21,116 nt of DNA from JBOHUC01 sp050733935 (GTDB taxonomy: Bacteria > Eisenbacteria > RBG-16-71-46 > DASYSL01): contig JBOHUC010000133.1 of the NCBI GenBank assembly GCA_050733935.1, forward strand, positions 1-21,116. The letters run 5' to 3'. The notes below the pieces were generated by a model. It searched no databases. It saw only the letters and a program-made list of their open reading frames with translations, and was not told the DNA's origin. The position numbers and the translations under genes were made by a program. Shown here in pieces: positions 1 to 8,657 of the stretch; position 1 is the first letter of the stretch; each line of letters begins with the position of its first letter.

Positions 1-1
1 G

Positions 2-3000
2 CTCCCCGTGAACGACCTGCCGAACGTGGACTATCCGGTCATCAACGTGCGCGCGAATCTCGCGGGGACGAGTCCCGAGACGATGGCGTCGGCCGTCGCC
101 ACGCCGCTCGAGAAGCAGTTCTCGACCATTGCGGGGCTCGAGGCGATGTCCTCGACGAGCGCCCTCGGCTCGACGTCGATCACGCTCCAGTTCGGGCTCG
201 ACCGCGACATCGACGCGGCCGCACAGGACGTCCAGGCCGCGATCGCGCAGACGCTCCGGCAGCTCCCGCAGGGAATCAATCCGCCCTCGTACCAGAAGTC
301 CAATCCCGCGGACTCGCCGATCCTGTTCCTCGCGCTCACGTCTGATCTCCTTCCGCTCCCGACGCTCGACGAGTACGCGCAGACCTACCTGGCACAGCGC
401 ATTTCGACCGTGAAGGGGGTCGCGCAGGTCAACGTGTTCGGATCGCAGAAGCGCGCCGTGCGCGTCCAGCTCGACCCGCAGGCGATGGCGTCGCGCGGCG
501 TGGGCATCGACCAGGTCGCCTCAGCGATCGATGCCGGCAACGTGAATCTGCCGACCGGCGTCCTGTGGGGGAAGGAGAGCGCTCAGACGATCCGCGCGGA
601 CGGTCAGCTCACGAACGCGGACGAATTCCGCTCGCTCGTGATCATGGACAAGGACGGCGCACCCGTACGGCTCGGGGATCTCGGAGACGTCGTCGAGAGC
701 GTCGAAAACAGCCGCGCCGCGAGCTGGTTCAACGGCCGGCGCTCGATCGTGCTCGCGATCCTGCGCCAGCCGGGCACGAATACCGTGCAAGTCGCGGATG
801 CGGTGCACGCGCTCGTCGAGCGGCTCCGGCCCTCGCTGCCGTCCTCGGTCAAGCTCGAGACGCTGAACGACCGCTCGGTCTCGATCCGGCACTCGGTCGA
901 GGACGTGCAGATGACGCTCTTGCTCGCGCTTCTCCTCGTCGTGATCGTCATCTACCTGTTCCTGCGCAACGGCTCGGCAACGTTGATCGCGAGTGCGGCT
1001 CTCCCGCTCTCGGTCGTCGGCACGTTCGCCGTCATGCTGCCCCTCGGCTTCAGCCTCGACAACCTGTCGCTGCTTGCCCTCACGCTTTCGGTCGGGTTCG
1101 TCGTGGACGACGCCATCGTCATGCTCGAGAACATCGTCCGCCACATCGAGATGGGGAAAACGCCATTCCAGGCGGCACTCGACGGTTCGAAGGAGATCGG
1201 ATTCACGATCCTCTCGATGACGCTCTCGCTGGTCGCCGTGTTCATTCCGGTCCTGTTCATGGGCGGGCTCCTCGGCCGGCTGTTCCACGAGTTCGCGGTC
1301 GTGATCAGTGTCGCGATCCTCGTCTCGGGTTTCGTTTCGCTCACGCTCACGCCGATGCTGTGCAGCCGGTTCCTGAAGCCCGAGGGCGGCGGACACGGTC
1401 CGCCTTCGAAGCAGGCGATCCGGACCGCGATCGCGAAGGCTCCGAGCCGCCTCCACCAGGCCTCGGAGCGCGTGTTCGACGCGAGCCTCCGCTTCTACGA
1501 GCGGAGCCTCGCGTGGGTGATGAACCGGAGACGCGCGGCGCTCTTCTTCTCGACGGCCATTCTCGCCGGCACGGTCGCGCTGTTCATGATCGTGCCCAAG
1601 GGCTTCATTCCGAGCGAGGACATCGGCCAGATCACGGGGACGACCGAAACCGCGGAAGGAACGACGTTCGAGGCGACCGTCCGAAGGCAGCAGCAGGTCG
1701 CGGCGATCCTCGCCAAGGACCCGAACATCGAGAGCTTCATGTCCTCGGTCGGCGGCGGCGGCGGCTCCGGCCAGACGAACCAGGGGCGGTTCAACATCCG
1801 CCTGAAGCCGCGGCACGAGCGAAAGCTCTCCGCCGACCAGGTCATCCGCTCTCTTGGACCGAAGCTCGCCCAGGTGCCGGGGATTCGCGTGTTCCTCCAG
1901 AATCCGCCGCCCGTCCGAATCGGAAGCCGCTTCGCGAAGAGCCAGTACCAGTACACGCTCCAGGGCAGCGACATCACGACGCTCTACGAGGACGCGCAAC
2001 GCCTCGAGGATCGCCTGAAGGACGTTCCCGCGATCGAGAACGTGACGAGCGATCTGTCGATCAAGAATCCGGAGGTCCGGCTTGCGATCGACCGCGATCG
2101 CGCGTCCGCGGTGGGCGTGACCGCCGAGCAGATCGAGCTCGCGCTCTACAACGCGTACGGGTCGCGCCAGGTTTCGACGATCTTCACGTCGACGAACCAG
2201 TATTCGGTCATCCTCGAGCTCAAGCCCGAATATCAGCGCGACCTGTCGGCGCTCCGGCTCCTCAACGTGCGGAGCGCGAACGGAACGCTCGTTCCGATCG
2301 GCTCCGTGGCGCAACTCTCGGCGGGGATGGGGCCGCTCACGGTCGCGCACGCCGGGCAGATGCCTGCCGTCACGCTGTCGTTCGACCTGCGCCCCGGCAC
2401 GGGCCTGTCCGAGGCCGTGGCCCAGGTCGAGGCGGCCGCGCGCACGACGCTGTCGCAGGAAGTGAGCGGGAGCTTCGCCGGCACCGCGCAGGCGTTCCAG
2501 TCGAGCCAGCAGGGTCTTCTAATGCTGCTCGTGGTCGCGATCCTCGTCATCTATCTCGTGCTCGGCGTTCTCTATGAGAGCTTCATCCACCCGATCACGA
2601 TCCTTTCGGGGCTCCCGTTCGCGGGCTTCGGCGCGCTCCTGACCCTGTTCGTGTTCCGCACCGAGTTGAGCGTCTACGCGTTCGTGGGAGTGATCCTGCT
2701 CGTGGGCCTCGTGAAGAAGAACGCGATCATGATGATCGACTTCGCACTCGACGCCGAGCGGAACGAGGGGCTGCTGCCGCGCGAAGCGATCCTCAAGGCC
2801 TGCTCGATTCGGTTCCGCCCGATCATGATGACGACGATGGCGGCCCTCGTGGGCACGCTCCCGATCGCGCTCGGCATGGGTGCGGGCGCCGAGGCGCGGC
2901 GGCCGCTCGGGCTTGCGGTCGTGGGTGGGCTTGCGTTCTCCCAGATCGTGACGCTCTACGTGACGCCGGTGTTCTACACGTACCTCGACGCGCTCCAGCG

Positions 3001-3055
3001 GCGCTTCCGGCGGAAGCCGCCGCGCGCGATCGAGGAGGAGCTGCGCACCGCGTAA
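2..3055 (+). CDS. MdtB/MdtC-type RND efflux permease, 5'-truncated
   Basis: Inner-membrane subunit of a tripartite resistance-nodulation-division pump, which exports drugs or other small molecules by proton antiport. The frame is open from the window edge. The first residues (LPVNDLPNVDYPVINV) match the end of TM1 and the start of the porter domain in HAE1-family pumps, so about 30 residues including the start codon lie outside the window. Numbering from the Val codon at position 8, the proton-relay residues are present: the Asp pair in VVDDAIV (367-368), Lys904 in VKKNAIMM and Arg937 in RFRPIMM, matching AcrB D407/D408, K940 and R971. Motifs such as SPETMASAVATPLE, the ALGSTSITLQF region and FAGTAQ resemble MdtB/MdtC more than AcrB. 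A run of five glycines near residue 580 lies in the second periplasmic half. The adaptor and any outer-membrane partner should lie upstream. The family call is secure; the substrate is unknown. Confidence 0.95.
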   Translation, partial: LPVNDLPNVDYPVINVRANLAGTSPETMASAVATPLEKQFSTIAGLEAMSSTSALGSTSITLQFGLDRDIDAAAQDVQAAIAQTLRQLPQGINPPSYQKSNPADSPILFLALTSDLLPLPTLDEYAQTYLAQRISTVKGVAQVNVFGSQKRAVRVQLDPQAMASRGVGIDQVASAIDAGNVNLPTGVLWGKESAQTIRADGQLTNADEFRSLVIMDKDGAPVRLGDLGDVVESVENSRAASWFNGRRSIVLAILRQPGTNTVQVADAVHALVERLRPSLPSSVKLETLNDRSVSIRHSVEDVQMTLLLALLLVVIVIYLFLRNGSATLIASAALPLSVVGTFAVMLPLGFSLDNLSLLALTLSVGFVVDDAIVMLENIVRHIEMGKTPFQAALDGSKEIGFTILSMTLSLVAVFIPVLFMGGLLGRLFHEFAVVISVAILVSGFVSLTLTPMLCSRFLKPEGGGHGPPSKQAIRTAIAKAPSRLHQASERVFDASLRFYERSLAWVMNRRRAALFFSTAILAGTVALFMIVPKGFIPSEDIGQITGTTETAEGTTFEATVRRQQQVAAILAKDPNIESFMSSVGGGGGSGQTNQGRFNIRLKPRHERKLSADQVIRSLGPKLAQVPGIRVFLQNPPPVRIGSRFAKSQYQYTLQGSDITTLYEDAQRLEDRLKDVPAIENVTSDLSIKNPEVRLAIDRDRASAVGVTAEQIELALYNAYGSRQVSTIFTSTNQYSVILELKPEYQRDLSALRLLNVRSANGTLVPIGSVAQLSAGMGPLTVAHAGQMPAVTLSFDLRPGTGLSEAVAQVEAAARTTLSQEVSGSFAGTAQAFQSSQQGLLMLLVVAILVIYLVLGVLYESFIHPITILSGLPFAGFGALLTLFVFRTELSVYAFVGVILLVGLVKKNAIMMIDFALDAERNEGLLPREAILKACSIRFRPIMMTTMAALVGTLPIALGMGAGAEARRPLGLAVVGGLAFSQIVTLYVTPVFYTYLDALQRRFRRKPPRAIEEELRTA

Positions 3056-3067
3056 GCCGGTTGGCGA

Positions 3068-3096
3068 TTGCAGGACTCCGCGCAAGTTGCTAAAAC
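3068..3096 (+). promoter_or_regulatory. Possible extended -10 promoter ahead of the deacetylase operon
   Basis: TTGCAG at 3068-3073 and TAAAAC at 3091-3096 are 17 bp apart, and TG plus one base precedes the -10 hexamer (extended -10). The -35 match is poor (3/6) and the -10 moderate (4/6). The site lies in the 147-bp gap after the efflux gene. A terminator-like hairpin lies downstream at 3140-3169, so if this promoter is real its transcript must read through that hairpin. Low confidence. Confidence 0.3.
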
Positions 3097-3139
3097 AGCG
3101 GAGGGAATCCCGAATTCGATCCATCGAACGGTCTCGACG

Positions 3140-3169
3140 GCCGCCCGGGCCCGCGCCCGGACGGCTTTC
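3140..3169 (+). terminator. Hairpin plus TTTC between efflux gene and deacetylase operon
   Basis: The arms at 3140-3150 and 3155-3165 form an 11-bp GC-rich stem with one C-A mismatch and a 4-nt loop, followed by TTTC. It lies about 85 nt after the efflux stop codon and 34 nt before the deacetylase start. It could end the efflux operon or act as an attenuator in the deacetylase leader. The short T-tract makes intrinsic termination uncertain. Confidence 0.45.
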
Positions 3170-3202
3170 GCGTCGGACACGATCGCCACCCCCGAGGTCG
3201 CC

Positions 3203-5719
3203 ATGCGCCGGATGTTGCTCGCTACTTTCCTTGCGATTCTCCTCGTTCCGCCCGCGGCATTCGCGCATCCCGAGCCCGCTCCGCCTGCCGATGGCGCCCG
3301 CCTCCGCCTCGCGCTCGAGAAGCTCGGCGTGACCGGGAGCGTCCTCTTCGTGGCCGCACACCCGGACGACGAGAACACGGCACTCCTCGCATGGCTTGCG
3401 AACGGACGCAAGGTGCGCACCGCGTACCTCTCGGTCACGCGGGGGGACGGAGGTCAGAACCTGATCGGGCCGGATACGGGCGAGCTGCTCGGGGTCATCC
3501 GGACGAACGAGCTCCTCGCCGCTCGCCGGATCGACGGCGCCGAGCAGTTCTTCACGCGCGCGCTCGACTTTGGATTCTCGAAGAATCCCGACGAGACGCT
3601 CGCAATCTGGGATCGCGAGCGCATCCTCTCGGACGTCGTCTACGTGATCCGCCGTTTTCGCCCGGACGTGATCGTGACCCGGTTCCCGGTCGACGGTGGC
3701 GGCCACGGACACCACACGGCCTCCGCCATCCTCGCCGAGGAAGCGTTCTCCGCCGCCGCCGACCCGAAACGCTTCCCGGAACAGCTCGACACCGTCAAGC
3801 CGTGGCAGGCGAAGCGGCTCATGTGGAACGTGTTTCGGTTCGGCAACGCTCCGCCCGACACCGTGCCGGACCGGGCGCGCGTCGACATCGGAGCGTACGA
3901 TCCGCTCCTCGGACGATCGTATTCCGAGATCGCCGGCGAGAGCCGGAGCCAGCACAAGAGCCAGGGCTTCGGATCGCTCGAGCGGCGCGGATCGTTCGTC
4001 AACTCGTTCGACCACCGTCTCGGCGAGCGCGCGAAGAACGATCTGTTCGACGGCGTGGACCTGACCTGGGCGCGCTATCCGGGAGGGGAGAAGATCCAGT
4101 CGCTCTTCGAGCAGGCTGCGCGCGAGTACCGCCCGCACGAGCCCGCGTCCGTCGCGCCGCTCCTCCTCCGGGCCCGGACCGCGCTCGCCGCGCTGCCGAA
4201 CGACCCGATCGTCGTCGAGAAGCGTGCGGAGCTCGACGAGGCGCTGCGCGCGAGCCTGGGGCTCTGGATCGAAGCGATCGCGACGGTGCCGGGAGTCGAG
4301 CCCGGCGCACGCGTCCGCATCGCGACCACAGCACTCAACCGCAGCACGGAAAAGGTCTCACTCTCGCGCGTCGAGATCGTGGGAGCAGGAACGGGAGCTT
4401 CGGTCCCGTCCGGAGGCGCGCAGACGCTCGTGTTCAATCAACCGGCGAACGACACGATCCTCGTTGCGATCCCTGAAGGGCGGGCGCCGACGCGGCCGTA
4501 CTGGCTCGAACGGCCCGCTCTGCGGGGTTCGTTCGACGTCGCGGATCCGTCCCGGATCGGAGACCCGGAGAACGCACCCGAGCTCGTCGCGCGTTTCACG
4601 TTCGCCGCGCGGGGACAGTCCGTCGTCCTCGAGACGCCGGTCGTCCATCGCTGGGTCGATCCCGTGGCGGGGGAGCGGTACCGCGATTTCCAGATCGTTC
4701 CGCTCGCGACGCTCCGCTTCGATCGGACGGCGTATTTGTTCCCGGACGCATCCGCGCGCGACGTTCGAGTCGTGGTCGAGCCCGCCCCGGCCGCGCAAGC
4801 CGTCGACGGTCGCGTTCGCCTGCGCGTTCCGGAAGGCTGGCGCGTCTCGCCGCCGGAGGCCGCCGTCGCGTTCCTCGGGAGCGGTCCCGGTCGCGACACG
4901 ACGCTCACGTTCCGGGTCGCCCCGGGAGCGTCCGCGTCCGGGGCGTCCGCGCGGGTCGCCGCCGAATTCGAGTCGGGCGGGCACACGTACGGACTCGAAG
5001 CCGTGACCCTCGACTATCCCCACATTCCACTTCAGCGGCTCCATCTCCCCGCCGCCGCGAAGCTCGTGCGCGCCGATCTCAAGATCGCGGGCGGGCGTAT
5101 CGGCTACGTCATGGGCTCGGGCGATGACGTTCCGGAAGCGCTCGAGCAGATGGGCGTCCGCACGGTGGCGCTGAGCGACGAAGATCTCGAAAACGCCGAT
5201 CTCTCGGCGTACGACGCGATCGTGACCGGCGTTCGCGCGTACAACACGCGGCCGCGCCTGCGCGCGCAGCAGAAGCGCCTGCTCGACTACGTCGCACACG
5301 GCGGGCGGCTCGTCGTTCAGTACAACACCGCGGAGGAGGCGCTCCAGGACCGGCTCGGGCCGGCGCCGTTCCGCATCTCGCGCGACCGGGTCACGGTCGA
5401 GGAGGCGCCCGTTCGGGTGCTCAAGCCCGAGCATCCGCTCGTCACAACACCGAACCGGATCACGGACCAGGATTTCGCGGGCTGGGTGCAGGAGCGCGGC
5501 CTCTATTTCGCGAACCCCTGGGACCCATCTTACGAGACCGTGCTTTCGAGCAACGATCCCGGAGAGCCCGCGCGCGACGGAGGCGTTCTGTACGCGCGCC
5601 ACGGCCGGGGTGTGTTCATCTACTCCGCGTACGCGTGGTTCCGCGAGCTTCCGGCCGGCGTGCCGGGAGCGTGGCGGCTGTTCGCGAACCTCGTGAGCAC
5701 GACGCCGATCGCGCCGTGA
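3203..5719 (+). CDS. Exported PIG-L (LmbE-like) deacetylase with C-terminal GATase-like domain
   Basis: Predicted zinc-dependent N-deacetylase of 838 aa. The ATG at 3203 is chosen because GAGG lies just upstream (3194-3197) and it begins a clear signal peptide (MRRMLLATFLAILLVPPAAFA, cut near residue 21). A longer in-frame start at 3068 gives an implausible Arg/Ala-rich leader. The PIG-L domain covers about residues 44-270. It has AHPDDE at 52-57 (zinc ligands His53 and Asp56, catalytic Asp55), TRGDGGQN at 79-86, and HGHH at 168-171 supplying the third ligand. The middle (about 300-620) looks like beta-sandwich, possibly NEW3-type. From about 632 to the end is an alpha/beta domain resembling class-I amidotransferase-like folds, with no obvious catalytic Cys. 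PIG-L enzymes deacetylate N-acetylglucosaminyl conjugates and related compounds; the substrate here is unknown. The stop overlaps the next start (GTGA). Confidence 0.9.
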   Translation: MRRMLLATFLAILLVPPAAFAHPEPAPPADGARLRLALEKLGVTGSVLFVAAHPDDENTALLAWLANGRKVRTAYLSVTRGDGGQNLIGPDTGELLGVIRTNELLAARRIDGAEQFFTRALDFGFSKNPDETLAIWDRERILSDVVYVIRRFRPDVIVTRFPVDGGGHGHHTASAILAEEAFSAAADPKRFPEQLDTVKPWQAKRLMWNVFRFGNAPPDTVPDRARVDIGAYDPLLGRSYSEIAGESRSQHKSQGFGSLERRGSFVNSFDHRLGERAKNDLFDGVDLTWARYPGGEKIQSLFEQAAREYRPHEPASVAPLLLRARTALAALPNDPIVVEKRAELDEALRASLGLWIEAIATVPGVEPGARVRIATTALNRSTEKVSLSRVEIVGAGTGASVPSGGAQTLVFNQPANDTILVAIPEGRAPTRPYWLERPALRGSFDVADPSRIGDPENAPELVARFTFAARGQSVVLETPVVHRWVDPVAGERYRDFQIVPLATLRFDRTAYLFPDASARDVRVVVEPAPAAQAVDGRVRLRVPEGWRVSPPEAAVAFLGSGPGRDTTLTFRVAPGASASGASARVAAEFESGGHTYGLEAVTLDYPHIPLQRLHLPAAAKLVRADLKIAGGRIGYVMGSGDDVPEALEQMGVRTVALSDEDLENADLSAYDAIVTGVRAYNTRPRLRAQQKRLLDYVAHGGRLVVQYNTAEEALQDRLGPAPFRISRDRVTVEEAPVRVLKPEHPLVTTPNRITDQDFAGWVQERGLYFANPWDPSYETVLSSNDPGEPARDGGVLYARHGRGVFIYSAYAWFRELPAGVPGAWRLFANLVSTTPIAP

Positions 5720-5877
5720 GGACGAACGACACGCGGGCTGCCTCGCCGATCCCGACGCCGAACCCCGAGGAGCCGCCACCCGTTCCCGTGAGCTGGGGCG
5801 CGCTGTACGCGCTCGTGGTGGTCGAGCTCGTGCTCGTGATCCTCCTCTGCGGCTGGCTCTCGAGGCTTCACCGGTGA
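5716..5877 (+). CDS. Small single-pass membrane protein (53 aa), translationally coupled
   Basis: Function unknown. A GTG at 5716 overlaps the TGA of the deacetylase (GTGA), and the stop TGA at 5875-5877 overlaps the GTG of the symporter, again as GTGA. The 53-residue product has a Pro-rich N-terminus (about residues 11-25) and one strongly hydrophobic segment (about 29-48, core ALYALVVVELVLVILLCGWL) with a buried Glu37, then a basic tail SRLHR. That predicts a cytoplasmic C-terminus by the positive-inside rule. No Shine-Dalgarno is evident, so translation probably depends on coupling. The double overlap and the coherent TM helix argue for a real gene. By position it could be an accessory subunit of the symporter, as small partners are known for some SSS and related transporters. 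That role is inference. Confidence 0.7.
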   Translation: MRTNDTRAASPIPTPNPEEPPPVPVSWGALYALVVVELVLVILLCGWLSRLHR

Positions 5878-7592
5878 GCACGCTCGACTGGGCCGTTCTG
5901 TTCGCGGCCCTCGCGTTCTTCGTCGGCTACGGGTTGTGGCGAAGCCGGAACGAGCGCGACCTCAACGACTACATCCTCGCGGGACGCAGAATGAAGTGGC
6001 CCATGGTCGCGCTCTCGATCATGGCCACGCAGGCGAGCGCGATCACGTTCCTGTCGACTCCCGGCCAGGGCTACGCGGACGGCCTCCGCTTCGTCCAGTT
6101 CTACTTCGGCCTGCCGCTCGCCATGATCGTCCTGTGCGTCACCGCGATTCCGATCTACCACCGGCTCCGCGTGTTCACGGCCTACCAGTACCTGGAGCAG
6201 CGCTTCGACGGCAAGACGCGCTCGCTCGCGGCCGGAATCTTCCTCGTCCAACGCGGCTTGAGCGCGGGGCTCACGATCTACGCGCCCTCGCTCGTCCTGT
6301 CCGTGATCCTGGGCTGGGACGTGCGCTTCACGTGCGCGCTCCTCGGCGGGCTCGCGGTGATCTACACCGCGACCGGCGGAGGCAAGGCCGTGAGCTACAC
6401 GCAGGCGCTCCAGTTCACGATCATCCTGGGCACGATGGCGATCGCCGGGGTCGTGATCTTCCGGCTCCTCCCGGCCGGCACGACGATGGGGGACGTCTCG
6501 CTCGCGGCGGGCGTGCTCGGAAGGCTCAACGCGCTCGAGCTGCGGTTCGACCCGAACGATCGCTACAACCTGTGGTCGGGGCTTCTGGGCGGGCTCTTCC
6601 TTCAGCTCTCGTACTTCGGAACGGATCAGTCACAGGTCGGGCGCTACCTGACCGGGCGATCGGTCGCCCAGAGCCGCTTCGGCCTCCTCGTGAACGGACT
6701 CCTCAAGGTGCCGATGCAGCTTGCGATCCTCTCGCTCGGCGTGCTCGTGTTCGTCTTCTACTTGTTCGTCGTGCCGCCGTTGTTCTTCAATCCGGCCGAA
6801 CGCGCGCGCGCGGCCCAGGGACCGACCGCGGCCGCCTGGAACGCGCTCGAGGCCGAGCACGGAGAGGCCGCAAACGCGCGTCGGAAGAGCCTCGAGGCGT
6901 TGATCGCGGCGGGCCATGCGCGCGACGAGCGCGCGGTCGAAGAAGCGCGCCGGTCGCTCGAGGCCGATCAGGCTCGCATCACCGGGCTCAGGAGCGATGC
7001 GGCGGCCCTCATCCGGCAGCGCGATCCGAAGGCCCCGACGAACGACACGAACTACGTGTTCCTCTCGTTCGTGCTCGCCCACCTTCCGGTCGGACTCGTC
7101 GGCCTCGTGTTCGCGGCCATCTTTGCGGCGTCGATGAACTCGTCGTCGGCCGAGCTCAACGCGCTCGCTTCGACGACCGTGGTCGACGTCGTGAAGCGCG
7201 CCCGTCCCGGCATGGACGCGAAGCACGATCTCCTCGTCTCGCGTCTGGTCACGCTCGGATGGGCCGCCTTTGCCGTCGGGATCGCGGAGTACGCCGCTCG
7301 TCTCGGCTCGCTCATCGAGGCAGTGAACATCCTGGGATCGCTCTTCTACGGCACGATCCTCGGGATCTTCCTCACCGCGTTCTATCTCAAGCGTGTGGGC
7401 GGGACGGCCGTCTTCGTGGGGGCGATCGTCGCGGAGGCCGCCGTGGTCCTGTGCTTCCTGTTCACGAAGATCTCGTTCCTCTGGTACAACGTGATCGGCT
7501 GCGCCGCCGTGATCGTGGTCGCCCTCGCGATCGAGCTCGTGCTTCGCCCCCGCCGCCCGGGCCGCCCCGACCTCGCCGACGCTCCTGCCTGA
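5874..7592 (+). CDS. Sodium:solute symporter (SSS family)
   Basis: Inner-membrane Na+-coupled importer of 572 aa, about the usual length with 12-14 helices. The GTG at 5874 has GAGG eight bases upstream and overlaps the stop of the small membrane gene. Recognisable features are the N-terminal YILAGRRMKWPMVALSIMATQASAITFLSTPG stretch (family signature around TM2, given here only by its key elements ASAITF and GYADG), the FGTDQSQVGRYL motif near 250, and ASMNSSSAELNALAST near 420. Between two helices, about residues 303-390 form a charged insert rich in Glu, Arg and Ala with a coiled-coil-like pattern. The substrate cannot be read from sequence. Third in the operon after the deacetylase, it may import the amine, sugar or amino acid that the deacetylase releases. 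A strong hairpin follows the stop. Confidence 0.92.
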   Translation: MSTLDWAVLFAALAFFVGYGLWRSRNERDLNDYILAGRRMKWPMVALSIMATQASAITFLSTPGQGYADGLRFVQFYFGLPLAMIVLCVTAIPIYHRLRVFTAYQYLEQRFDGKTRSLAAGIFLVQRGLSAGLTIYAPSLVLSVILGWDVRFTCALLGGLAVIYTATGGGKAVSYTQALQFTIILGTMAIAGVVIFRLLPAGTTMGDVSLAAGVLGRLNALELRFDPNDRYNLWSGLLGGLFLQLSYFGTDQSQVGRYLTGRSVAQSRFGLLVNGLLKVPMQLAILSLGVLVFVFYLFVVPPLFFNPAERARAAQGPTAAAWNALEAEHGEAANARRKSLEALIAAGHARDERAVEEARRSLEADQARITGLRSDAAALIRQRDPKAPTNDTNYVFLSFVLAHLPVGLVGLVFAAIFAASMNSSSAELNALASTTVVDVVKRARPGMDAKHDLLVSRLVTLGWAAFAVGIAEYAARLGSLIEAVNILGSLFYGTILGIFLTAFYLKRVGGTAVFVGAIVAEAAVVLCFLFTKISFLWYNVIGCAAVIVVALAIELVLRPRRPGRPDLADAPA

Positions 7593-7599
7593 AACACGA

Positions 7600-7626
7600 A
7601 CGCCCGCCCCGGTCGGGGGCGGGCGT
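7600..7626. terminator. Bidirectional terminator hairpin between convergent genes
   Basis: A perfect 11-bp inverted repeat (ACGCCCGCCCC at 7600-7610, GGGGCGGGCGT at 7616-7626) with a 5-nt loop starts eight bases after the symporter stop. It lies between the convergent symporter and DUF2911 genes. Read on the minus strand it is followed by TTCGTGTTTC; on the plus strand by CCTTACG. The U-tracts are weak but the position and stem are typical of a shared terminator. Confidence 0.75.
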
Positions 7627-7660
7627 CCTTACGCGTTGGATCGAGTGCGGCGAATGCTCG

Positions 7661-8530
7661 CTACTTCTTCTCTCCGGTCCACTCGGCGACCAGCGTTTCC
7701 ATCTGGGTCGTGTTGACCGGTTCCTTCGCAGCCTTCCCGATCTCGATCGCCTTCTTCGCGGTCGTCACGGCCTCGGTCGTCTTGCCTTCCTTCGCGAGCC
7801 AGCGCGCCTTGAGGCCGAGGTTCGAGTAGCCCTGCTGGATCGCGATCGACTCGTCGAGCCACTTCGCGCCCTCGTCCATGTGGAGGCCGCTGTCGAACGT
7901 GTACTGGGCCGCGCGCAGCCGCGTGCGCCAGTCGTCCGGCTTCGCCGCCGCGAGATCGGTGCGGACGTTCTTCATGACGATCCCGTCCACGTCGATCGCG
8001 ATCGGGACCTTGAGCTCGAGCTTCTCCCAGCGCAGGACCAGGTCGCCCGAATTCTGCGTCAGGTTGTCGAACGTGAAGCGCATCCACTCGACGGACTCCG
8101 CCGGCGTCGGCTTGAGCGTCACGCGCGCCGCGTCCTGCTTCGGGTCGTACTCGTACGCGCCCCACAGGTCCTTCTGCTTGCTGAAGACGACCGACCAGTC
8201 GCCGGCCTTCGGGAGCGTGAAGAAGCTGTACGTCCCCGCGGGGAGATTCTGACCGCCGACCGTGATGTCGGTCGTGGTCGTGAACGTCGTCGCTTCGTTC
8301 GCGCCGGTGCGCCAGGGGGCGTCGTACGGAACGAGCTTGCCCCAGATCTCGCGCCCCTTCACGCCCGGCCGGCTGTAGGTCACGGTGAGATCGGTCGTTC
8401 CGATCGTCTGCATGACGCTGGCCTTCGGGCTGATGCGGGGGAGCACGATGTCCGCATGCGCGGGAAGCATCGTGCCGGCGGCGAGGAGCAACGAAAGGGC
8501 GGGCCCAAGCACAAATCGGTTCCGGATCAT
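7661..8530 (-). CDS. Exported DUF2911 protein
   Basis: Protein of 289 aa with a signal peptide (MIRNRFVLGPALSLLLAAG..., cut after AHA, residue 26). The start at 8530 has GGAGG eleven bases upstream. The DUF2911 signature follows directly: SPKASVMQTIG, VTYSRPGVKGREIWG, LVPYDAPWRTGANEATTF, then LPAGTYSFFTLP and WSVVFSK. The last 95 residues (from about 195) are helical and look like TPR-type repeats (AQYTFDSG, AKWLDESIAI, LKARWLAKEG), a common architecture in this family. No enzymatic activity is established for DUF2911; the fold is thought to be a beta-sandwich. It lies 127 bp downstream of the giant protease in the same direction. That gap holds only a weak promoter match on the minus strand (GTGACG at 8642-8647, extended -10 TAGCTT at 8618-8623), so it may have its own promoter. 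Confidence 0.9.
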   Translation of the reverse strand: MIRNRFVLGPALSLLLAAGTMLPAHADIVLPRISPKASVMQTIGTTDLTVTYSRPGVKGREIWGKLVPYDAPWRTGANEATTFTTTTDITVGGQNLPAGTYSFFTLPKAGDWSVVFSKQKDLWGAYEYDPKQDAARVTLKPTPAESVEWMRFTFDNLTQNSGDLVLRWEKLELKVPIAIDVDGIVMKNVRTDLAAAKPDDWRTRLRAAQYTFDSGLHMDEGAKWLDESIAIQQGYSNLGLKARWLAKEGKTTEAVTTAKKAIEIGKAAKEPVNTTQMETLVAEWTGEKK

Positions 8531-8657
8531 CGGGGACGGAGCCTCCTTGGAAGTGGCGGGGTGGTCGGACGCGGCCGCGCGACGATCGTCACGGGCCGCG
8601 TCCTTTGGCCTTCTGGAAAGCTAGCAGATTGCCCGGCGTCGCGTCACGCGGGGGCTT

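Noticed and set aside
521..2350. Long open frame antisense to the RND permease (609 aa), with companions such as 565-2577 (+) and 2519-4138 (-)
   Set aside because: Arg/Asp/Glu-rich low-complexity translations typical of alternative frames in high-GC DNA; the RND frame on the plus strand is conserved with all its functional residues.
3068..3202. 45-residue extension of the deacetylase
   Set aside because: Would bury the signal peptide; the segment contains the promoter candidate and the hairpin.
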